The translations under genes and the position numbers were made by a program. This document shows positions 33,532-39,726 of a stretch of 39,726 nt of DNA, piece after piece. The notes under the pieces were generated by a model. The model was not told the origin of the DNA, searched no databases, and saw only the letters and a list, made by a program, of their open reading frames with translations. Numbering within the stretch: the first letter of the stretch is position 1; the number at the start of each line of letters is the position of its first letter. This stretch comes from Lachnospiraceae bacterium UBA1721. GTDB taxonomy: Bacteria; Bacillota; Clostridia; Lachnospirales; Lachnospiraceae. The stretch lies in contig DCIR01000054.1 in assembly GCA_002317155.1 (NCBI GenBank), positions 1 to 39,726 on the forward strand. The letters are read 5' to 3'.

Positions 33532-35523
33532 TCATTTTTTATCCAAAAGAAAACCTATGAATCTTGAAGGTATGGCAATTCTTTCCTTCGTACCTTTTAC
33601 ATAGAATAAATATAAGTTTTCACTGCTTCTCGTCATAGCAACATAGAATAATCTTCTTTCTTCTTCCAAAGTGTCTTTATCCGGCATTTTTCCTTTCGGA
33701 AAATTCCCATCGTTGCATCCTGCTATAATAACATTCTTAAATTCTAAGCCCTTGGATGCATGTACAGTCATTAATTTTACAGAATTAACCGCTTTTGCAG
33801 TATCAACACCTTTTATTAAATCTGCATTCTTTATTGAATTATCATCTGCTGTAGAAGCTGATAAATTTTTCAGATACTCCTTCTGTGCTTCAATATATTC
33901 ATCCAAAGACTCATGTTTTTTAGCATCATCCAGAAGCCAATCAATTATTTCTGCATATTCGGCTCCCTTTTCAGCATTGTGTTTAACAGTTTCAAATAAG
34001 TATTTTTGATAACCTATTTTTCTCAAAACATACACAATAGCAGGAAATAATGACCTTTCACTTATAAAAGACAGATCTTTTTTCAATATATTTACTTCGT
34101 TTATTATTTTTTTTGAAAATATTTTATCTTCAATTTTTTTATAGTAATCAACAATATTATCCAGAGGATGATACGGATCGATCAATGCTTCTCGATTTAT
34201 AAGACGAACGGGCTTATTTATTATTCGTCCAATCAATTCATAAGTATCATCGTCGCATTTATCATATGCGAGTTTTAGATATGCCATTATATCTTTAACT
34301 ATAAAATGATCATATATATTAGTTCTTTTTTCTTTACAGACAAATGGTATACCTTTTTTACTCATAAGAACCGCTAACCGTTGCATTTCAATATTTGTCC
34401 TAAACAGCACAGCAAAATCATATCCATCTTGGCTATGTATTGAGTTATGTATTTGTTCATGTATGAATTCTGCAATTTTCTCATAGTGCTCTTCTTTTGT
34501 TTCATAACTAAAGATTTCTATATGTTTTGATTCTGATTTTGCATTAACACTTTCGGATACTTTATAAATACGTGAAGAATTTTCTGTTATGATTTTTTCG
34601 GCAGCGCACCTGATTTCTTCGGGATTTCTGTAATTATATTTAAGATTAATAGTTTTACAATTAAATTCTTTTATAGCAAGCTTCATACACTCAGGTGCAG
34701 CCCCTCTGAAGCTGTAAATACTTTGATCGTCATCACCTACCAAGAATAACCTTGTATTATAACCTGCTATTTTTTTGATTACCTCATATTGAACATGATT
34801 AATGTCCTGAAATTCATCTATAAGTATATGAGTGAATTTTCCTCGCCATCTATCAAGTACGATTTTATTTTTTGCAAGCAAATTAAGACAGTCATAGACC
34901 ATATCATCAAAATCGATAGCTCTAATAGATTGCCTTCTCTTTTCATATTCAGTTAATACATTTTTGAAAAAAACAGAATACTCTTCTTCGATTAGTGAAA
35001 TAGCTTTCTCGAAGTTCAAAGTGTTTTTATAAAAAGAAATTGCATTGATAAACGAATCGGTAAGTCCGGTATTATTGATTCCTTTATTAGTTTCTTTATT
35101 AGTTTCTTTATTAGTTTCTTTATTGGTTTCTCTATTGTTTTCTTTGTTAAAAATTTTAATAGATGTGGAAATAATATCAGAAATAATTTTTCTTTTTGAA
35201 AAAGAATCCAGAATATTATAAGAATACTTATTACCGTCACATAGAATATGATAAAAAACAGAATGAAATGTACCGAATGCGACAGGATAAATAGAATCAG
35301 ATGAATTAAGAAAGCGGTTTTGCATTTCAACCGCAGAATCTTTTGTAAAAGTGATGACCAGTATTTCTTCGGGTGGTACCTTTTTTACTTCAAGCAAATA
35401 GAATATACGTTGAACTATTGTAAAGGTTTTACCCGAGCCGGGACCCGCTAATACAAGCAGGTTACCCGACTCACTTGTTACAGCTTGCCGCTGTTTATCA
35501 TTTAATGAATTAAGATTAAGCAA
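33532..35523 (-). CDS. UvrD/PcrA-type superfamily 1A DNA helicase
   Basis: A 3'-5' DNA helicase of about 663 aa, somewhat shorter than PcrA (about 720-740). It has a Q-motif (SLNDKQRQAV), Walker A AGPGSGKTFT (27-33), motif Ia ITFTKDSAVEM, TFHS, DEFQD, VGDDDQSIYSFRGA, and motifs V/VI (LMTVHASKGLEFKNVII, EEERRLFYVAMTRSSENLYL). The start is inferred: a TTG at 35523 gives MLNLNSLNDKQRQAV, matching family N-termini and overlapping gltX by 8 bases. The longer frame from 35601 would run 86 bases into gltX with no ribosome site. A fourfold (ETNK) repeat sits in the subdomain 1B region. It may replace or supplement PcrA. Confidence 0.9.
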   Translation of the reverse strand: MLNLNSLNDKQRQAVTSESGNLLVLAGPGSGKTFTIVQRIFYLLEVKKVPPEEILVITFTKDSAVEMQNRFLNSSDSIYPVAFGTFHSVFYHILCDGNKYSYNILDSFSKRKIISDIISTSIKIFNKENNRETNKETNKETNKETNKGINNTGLTDSFINAISFYKNTLNFEKAISLIEEEYSVFFKNVLTEYEKRRQSIRAIDFDDMVYDCLNLLAKNKIVLDRWRGKFTHILIDEFQDINHVQYEVIKKIAGYNTRLFLVGDDDQSIYSFRGAAPECMKLAIKEFNCKTINLKYNYRNPEEIRCAAEKIITENSSRIYKVSESVNAKSESKHIEIFSYETKEEHYEKIAEFIHEQIHNSIHSQDGYDFAVLFRTNIEMQRLAVLMSKKGIPFVCKEKRTNIYDHFIVKDIMAYLKLAYDKCDDDTYELIGRIINKPVRLINREALIDPYHPLDNIVDYYKKIEDKIFSKKIINEVNILKKDLSFISERSLFPAIVYVLRKIGYQKYLFETVKHNAEKGAEYAEIIDWLLDDAKKHESLDEYIEAQKEYLKNLSASTADDNSIKNADLIKGVDTAKAVNSVKLMTVHASKGLEFKNVIIAGCNDGNFPKGKMPDKDTLEEERRLFYVAMTRSSENLYLFYVKGTKERIAIPSRFIGFLLDKK
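35083..35146 (-). repeat. 12-bp tandem repeat within the helicase gene
   Basis: TTTCTTTATTAG, read on the plus strand, is repeated with two exact copies (35091-35114), a near-exact one (35115-35126), a partial one at the left edge and decaying copies to about 35146. It encodes (ETNK)x4. The unit is a multiple of three, so gain or loss of copies keeps the frame. Confidence 0.9.
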
Positions 35524-36976
35524 GAGAAAGAAGCTCAATACCCTTTCTGATACGCTTAAGAGACTCTTCCTTACCAAGAATCTCAAGAATCTCAGTTGCA
35601 CCGGCAGGGGTCATCTGCTTGCCTGATACAGCTGTTCTGATAGGCCACATTACAAAGCCATTCTTATAGCCCTTCTCCTCTACATACTTAAGAAGTATCT
35701 GGTAAAGAGCATCATTGGTGTAATCATCCTGTGCCTCAAGAATAGGAAGAACATCCTTAAGTACCTGAAGTGATGACTCTGCATTTGTCTTCATCTTTTT
35801 ATGGGTATACATCTCAATATCATACTCAGGAAGTTCTCTGAAGAAATCTACCTGTCCGTCGATATCAGGGAATACCTCAATTCGTGTCTTAACCATTTTA
35901 GCAATCTTCTTAAGATCGAAATCTCCGGGAAGTGCTTTCTCGAGATAAGGCTTAGCGAGCTCAAAGAACTTATCATCATCCATAGCCTTAAAATACTCAC
36001 CGTTCATCCAACGAAGCTTAACTATATCAAATACAGCAGGTGATTTGCTGATTCTGTGATAATCAAAATTCTTAATCAGTTCATCAAGTGAGAAAATCTC
36101 CTGATTGTCCTCAGGTGACCATCCAAGAAGTGCAACATAGTTAATTACAGCCTCTGTGAGGAAGCCCTGCTCGATGAGATCCTCAAATGATGCATGTCCG
36201 CTTCTCTTTGAAAGCTTCTTGTGATTCTCATCAGTGATCAAAGGAAGGTGAATATATACAGGTACCTGCCATCCAAATGCCTCATAAAGTCTTACGTACT
36301 TAGGTGAAGATGAAAGATACTCGTTACCTCTTACTACATGTGTAATATTCATGGTGTGATCATCTACAACATTAGCAAAATTGTAAGTAGGGAATCCATC
36401 AGACTTGATAAGAATCATATCATCAAGCTCAGCATTCTCAACAGTAATATCACCATAAAGCTCATCATGGAAGGTTGTAGTACCTTCATTAGGAGTGTTC
36501 TGACGAATTACAAAAGGCTTACCTGCAGCAAGATTTGCATCAATCTCCTCCTTGCTGAGTCCAAGACAATGCTTATCATAAATAGTAATAGATTTACCCT
36601 CGTCATCAACCTCAGTCTTAAGTGAAGCAAGTCTTTCTTTATCGCAGAAGCAATAATAAGCCTCGCCCTTCTCAATAAGCTCCTTAGCATACTTCATATA
36701 GATTCCGGTCTTCATACGCTCACTCTGAACATAAGGACCATAACCGCCATCCTTATCAGGACCCTCATCATGAATGAGTCCGGTTGTCTCCATAGTACGA
36801 TAAATAATATCTACTGCACCCTCAACATAACGTCCCTGATCGGTATCCTCGATTCTAAGCATAAAAGTTCCATCATCATGTTTAGCAACAAGGAACTCAT
36901 ATAATGCAGAACGCAGATTACCTACGTGCATTCTTCCTGTGGGGCTCGGTGCATATCTTGTACGAATTTTCTCCAT
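35516..36976 (-). CDS. gltX: Glutamyl-tRNA synthetase
   Basis: A class I aminoacyl-tRNA synthetase charging tRNA-Glu, 486 aa. It has the HIGH-type motif in YAPSPTGRMHVGNLRSALYEFL, the Glu-binding RIEDTDQGRYVEGA and the KMSKS-type HKKLSKRSGHASFEDL. The C-terminal anticodon-binding domain ends MTPAGATEILEILGKEESLKRI. The ATG at 36976 has GGAG eight bases upstream. A frame extension to 37012 adds 12 non-conserved residues and is rejected. Many Firmicutes lack GlnRS and use a non-discriminating GluRS with GatCAB; whether this enzyme is of that type cannot be told from sequence alone. Confidence 0.96.
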   Translation of the reverse strand: MEKIRTRYAPSPTGRMHVGNLRSALYEFLVAKHDDGTFMLRIEDTDQGRYVEGAVDIIYRTMETTGLIHDEGPDKDGGYGPYVQSERMKTGIYMKYAKELIEKGEAYYCFCDKERLASLKTEVDDEGKSITIYDKHCLGLSKEEIDANLAAGKPFVIRQNTPNEGTTTFHDELYGDITVENAELDDMILIKSDGFPTYNFANVVDDHTMNITHVVRGNEYLSSSPKYVRLYEAFGWQVPVYIHLPLITDENHKKLSKRSGHASFEDLIEQGFLTEAVINYVALLGWSPEDNQEIFSLDELIKNFDYHRISKSPAVFDIVKLRWMNGEYFKAMDDDKFFELAKPYLEKALPGDFDLKKIAKMVKTRIEVFPDIDGQVDFFRELPEYDIEMYTHKKMKTNAESSLQVLKDVLPILEAQDDYTNDALYQILLKYVEEKGYKNGFVMWPIRTAVSGKQMTPAGATEILEILGKEESLKRIRKGIELLSLA

Positions 36977-37015
36977 TTTTCCATCTCCGTAAATTAATAT
37001 TTTTATATTCAATTC

Positions 37016-38509
37016 CTAACTCTTAGGAACCTTTTGTTCAGCTGCAGCCTTGAATTTAGCAACTTCTCTCTGAGCAGTAAGAATAGGCAGATTAGTTCCT
37101 GCTCCGGCAACGCAACCACCCGGACAAGCCATACCTTCGATAAGGCATCCATTCATCTTACCGGCCTTAGCAAGCATAAGTGCTTTTTTACATTCAGCCA
37201 AGCCTTCAGCATGTTCAATATGAATAGGTGTACCAGGATGATATGTTTCTATACAGTCTGCAATTGCACTGGCAACGCCACCTGCAACACCATATCCGCG
37301 GCCTGCAGAGGTCGCATCATGCATTTCATCCATTGCCTTGATTTCATCAAGCAAGAGGCCTTTTGCTTCAAACATACCTACCAGCTCTTCAAATGTAATA
37401 ACAAAATCTACATCTGATCTGACTGTTCTCCTGCTCGCTTCAAGCTTTTTAGAAGCACATGGTCCAATAAATACAACCTCGGCTTCAGGATGTTCCTGCT
37501 TAATTATACGAGCTGTTGCAACCATAGGTGTAAGTTCATTACTGATTTTATCAATGGTCTCCGGAAAGAGATTCTTAGCCATTACAGACCACGAAGGACA
37601 GCATGACGTAAGTGCAAATGCCTGTTTACCGGTTGCTACTTCTCTTACATAGTGTTCAGCCTCGGCAATACATCCAAGGTCAGCACCAATAGCAGTCTCA
37701 TATACATCCATGAAACCAAGCTCTTTAAGAGCTGTCTTAAATATGTCAGGTGTTACATTTGGACCAAACTGTCCTACAAATGCAGGCGCAACCTGAGCAA
37801 TAATAGTACGACCTGACTGCAAAGCTCTGATTAACTGGAATATCTGTGATTTATCAGCAATTGCTCCAAACGGGCAGCTAACCATACACATTCCACAGGA
37901 TACACATTTATCATTATTAATCTTAGCTCTTCCGTGTGAATCAGACTCAATAGCCTGAATACCACATGCAGCCTTACAAGGTCTTTCCTTATGACAGATT
38001 GCATCATATGGACAAATCTGATAACACTTGCCACATTTAATACATTTGTCCTGATCTATAACAGACTTACCATCAATAAATGTAATTGCGCCTTTTGGAC
38101 ATACTTCCTGACAAGGATGAGCCATACATCCCATACATTCATTGGTAACAATATATTTATTTTCAGGGCATGCATTACATGCAGAAGGAATAACCTGCAT
38201 AAGAGGAGGCTCATAATACTTCTCAGCGATATCGCTTTCTTCTATTCCTTCAGTAAGATGTCCGGGACGTTCTCTGTTTTCAGGTCTTAAGCTCATACCC
38301 ATCGCAAGACGAATACGTTCTCTTATAATAGCTCGATCTCTGTAAACATTTTCCCACAATTCAGATACTTCGTAATCTACAATCTTATAAGGGAGCGCCT
38401 CACAGTCGTCCTTAAGATTTGTGGAATTATAAGCTAAATTTGCTACCTCTTTGAATACTCTGCGTCTTCGCTGTCTAACTAATGTGTCAATACCACGCAT
38501 ATCACTCAT
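37016..38509 (-). CDS. Group B [FeFe] hydrogenase (monomeric, ferredoxin-like)
   Basis: A 497-aa iron-only hydrogenase. An N-terminal helical region (1-100) is followed by a Cys-rich ferredoxin section (about 110-215) with several CxxCxxC sets for [4Fe-4S] clusters (CMGCMAHPC, CIKCGKCYQIC, CVSCGMCMVSC). The H-cluster domain then carries L1 TSCCPSW (C303), L2 GPCASKK (C351) and L3 EGMACPGGCVAGAG (C462, C466). TSCCPSW in place of the group A TSCSPGW, and CASKK, are marks of group B enzymes. Proposed roles are ferredoxin-linked H2 turnover or sensing; no group B member is well defined. No maturation genes (hydEFG) are adjacent. GGAGATAATTTT precedes the ATG at 38509. Confidence 0.93.
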   Translation of the reverse strand: MSDMRGIDTLVRQRRRRVFKEVANLAYNSTNLKDDCEALPYKIVDYEVSELWENVYRDRAIIRERIRLAMGMSLRPENRERPGHLTEGIEESDIAEKYYEPPLMQVIPSACNACPENKYIVTNECMGCMAHPCQEVCPKGAITFIDGKSVIDQDKCIKCGKCYQICPYDAICHKERPCKAACGIQAIESDSHGRAKINNDKCVSCGMCMVSCPFGAIADKSQIFQLIRALQSGRTIIAQVAPAFVGQFGPNVTPDIFKTALKELGFMDVYETAIGADLGCIAEAEHYVREVATGKQAFALTSCCPSWSVMAKNLFPETIDKISNELTPMVATARIIKQEHPEAEVVFIGPCASKKLEASRRTVRSDVDFVITFEELVGMFEAKGLLLDEIKAMDEMHDATSAGRGYGVAGGVASAIADCIETYHPGTPIHIEHAEGLAECKKALMLAKAGKMNGCLIEGMACPGGCVAGAGTNLPILTAQREVAKFKAAAEQKVPKS

Positions 38510-38522
38510 AAAATTATCTCCA

Positions 38523-39077
38523 TTACCAACTCTTTACGAAGGTATCTATATATTGATTAAGACAATGCTTAATAACATCAATTGCGGCTGCTCTGTCTCC
38601 GACTTCCTTTTCAACTACAGTAGTCTTATTCTCAAGTGCTTTATATACACTAAAGAAATGCTCTATCTCATCCATTACATGTGTTGGTAAGTCGCTAATA
38701 TCATGATAGCAATTATAGTATGGATCATTAAACGGAACTGCTATAATCTTCTCATCGCCTTTACCATTATCAAGCATACGCATAACACCTATAGGATATG
38801 CGCGAACAAGCGTAAGCGGCTGTACTGATTCTGAGCATAAAAGCAATACATCCAAGGGATCTCCATCATCACCATAAGTTCTGGGAATAAATCCATAGTT
38901 TGCAGGATAATGTGTTGAAGTATGTAAAATACGATCAAGCACAAGGAATCCTGTTTCCTTGTCAAGCTCATATTTATTCTTACTACCCTTAGAAATCTCT
39001 ATAACACACATAAAATCAGTAGGAGTAACTCTCGAAGAACTGATTGAATGCCAAATGCTTCCGTTAATTTCCTTCAT
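38523..39077 (-). CDS. ppa: Inorganic pyrophosphatase (family I)
   Basis: Hydrolyses pyrophosphate, pulling biosynthetic reactions forward. It has 184 aa from the ATG at 39077, which has a GTGAGG site about seven bases upstream. A 35-codon longer frame overlaps proA and is not used. The family I metal site is GDDGDPLDVLLL, with the upstream YPANYGFIPRTYG and GKGDEKIIAVPFNDP, and a C-terminal helix with the substrate Lys/Tyr region. Most Clostridia use family II or membrane pyrophosphatases, but this one is clearly family I. The hydrogenase gene follows by 13 bases and proA lies 25 bases upstream. Confidence 0.94.
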   Translation of the reverse strand: MKEINGSIWHSISSSRVTPTDFMCVIEISKGSKNKYELDKETGFLVLDRILHTSTHYPANYGFIPRTYGDDGDPLDVLLLCSESVQPLTLVRAYPIGVMRMLDNGKGDEKIIAVPFNDPYYNCYHDISDLPTHVMDEIEHFFSVYKALENKTTVVEKEVGDRAAAIDVIKHCLNQYIDTFVKSW

Positions 39078-39102
39078 ATTATGCCTCACTATATAATAAA
39101 AT

Positions 39103-39726
39103 TTAGCCTCTGATCTGTCCGTTGCCGTAAATCTTATACTTGTAAGATGTAAGCTCCTTAAGTCCCATCGGTCCTCTTGCATGAAGTTTCTGAGTGCTGA
39201 TTCCTATCTCGGCTCCAAATCCAAATTCAAAGCCATCAGTAAATCTGGTAGATGCATTTACATATACACACGCTGCATCAACTCCATTAAGAAACTTTTC
39301 TGCAGTTTCAGTATTCTCAGTAACAATACATTCAGAATGATGAGTATTATATTTGTTAATGTGAGCTACTGCTTCTTCAACAGAAGATACCGTCTTCATA
39401 GAAAGAATATAATCAAGATATTCTGTTCCGTAATCTTCTTCAGTTGCAGGTATTACACTGTCGCCGAGAATTCTCACAACATTTTCATCGCCACGAAGCT
39501 CGACATTTTTCTCATCCAGAGCCTTCTTAAGTATCGGTAAAAATTCATCGGCTACCGCTTCATGAATAACCAGTGATTCAGCTGCATTACATACACTGAT
39601 TCGCTGAGTCTTGGCATTTATAAGAATCGGAACAGCCTTGTTGATATCAGCATCTTTATCAATATATACGTGACAGTTGCCTGTGCCTGTCTCAATAACA
39701 GGAATATTTGAATTCTCTACAACAGC
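39103..39726 (-). CDS. proA: Gamma-glutamyl phosphate reductase, C-terminal part
   Basis: Reduces gamma-glutamyl phosphate to the semialdehyde in proline synthesis; aldehyde-dehydrogenase fold. The right edge of the window cuts the gene, leaving 207 codons of the C-terminal half. It reads VVENSNIPVIETGTGNCHVYID, then the catalytic cysteine in RISVCNAAESLVIH, and ends TRFTDGFEFGFGAEIGISTQKLHARGPMGLKELTSYKYKI, all typical of ProA. The frame is continuous from 39726 to the stop at 39103. It is the first visible member of the proA-ppa-hydrogenase-gltX-uvrD series. Confidence 0.95.
   Translation of the reverse strand, partial: AVVENSNIPVIETGTGNCHVYIDKDADINKAVPILINAKTQRISVCNAAESLVIHEAVADEFLPILKKALDEKNVELRGDENVVRILGDSVIPATEEDYGTEYLDYILSMKTVSSVEEAVAHINKYNTHHSECIVTENTETAEKFLNGVDAACVYVNASTRFTDGFEFGFGAEIGISTQKLHARGPMGLKELTSYKYKIYGNGQIRG

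Noticed and set aside
35083..35146. Possible CRISPR-like array
   Set aside because: The units are 12 bp, contiguous, without spacers, and lie in frame within a helicase gene.
35524..35601. 26-residue extension of the helicase into gltX
   Set aside because: There is no ribosome site, the residues are non-helicase, and they are the alternate frame of gltX.
39103..39477. A 124-aa protein starting at 39477
   Set aside because: This is an internal GTG of proA; the frame is open beyond it to the window edge with ProA sequence.

Overview
This window is a dense, low-GC stretch of chromosome. It contains 32 protein genes, two of them cut by the window edges, and one tRNA. The gene set suggests an anaerobic, glycogen-handling member of the Lachnospiraceae (Butyrivibrio/Roseburia-like Clostridia): a group B [FeFe] hydrogenase, archaeal-type aspartate-semialdehyde dehydrogenase, DUF1292 and DUF5662 proteins, a MoxR/DUF58/VWA envelope operon and GH13-type proteins. 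The family is an inference from gene content and codon use; the genus is not certain. Nearly everything is on the minus strand. Only three genes are on the plus strand: a 94-aa protein at 10994, aroC at 23754 and a DUF1292 gene at 27451.

Layout, left to right (most genes read right to left). 1-6812: a cut hexapeptide-repeat protein, topB, a PAS/degenerate-GGDEF/EAL protein, asd and argH. 7046-11278: an orphan 167-aa gene, tRNA-Thr(CGT), an MscS channel, a GlgB-like protein that has lost most branching-enzyme catalytic residues, and the 94-aa plus-strand orphan. 11434-13792: serC and serA. 13917-20331: yajC, leuB, ilvD, ilvB and an L,D-transpeptidase-fold protein without its catalytic His and Cys. 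20420-23550: a lactonase-like propeller, a VanY-type carboxypeptidase and tgt. 23754-27765: aroC, a DUF5662 gene, a GlgX-like GH13 protein with degraded catalytic motifs, and the DUF1292 gene. 27846-33408: a six-gene MoxR-DUF58-TM protein-VWA-VWA-TPR operon with overlapping or closely spaced genes. 33532-39726: proA (cut), ppa, a group B [FeFe] hydrogenase, gltX and a UvrD-family helicase.

Most of the window is housekeeping: amino-acid biosynthesis (Ser, Ile/Val/Leu, Arg, Lys/Thr/Met precursor, Pro, chorismate), tRNA charging and modification, and DNA topology and repair. The most unusual content has two parts. First, three intact, well-expressed-looking genes encode apparent pseudoenzymes: a GlgB-like protein, a GlgX-like protein and an L,D-transpeptidase-like protein. 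Second, the last protein of the MoxR/VWA operon joins a membrane-anchored TPR unit to what looks like a Spy0128/FctA-type intramolecular isopeptide domain and an Asn/Asp-rich tail. Several terminators and promoters also sit unusually close to, or inside, neighbouring genes.

All family assignments come from reading motifs in the translated sequence; no database search was run.
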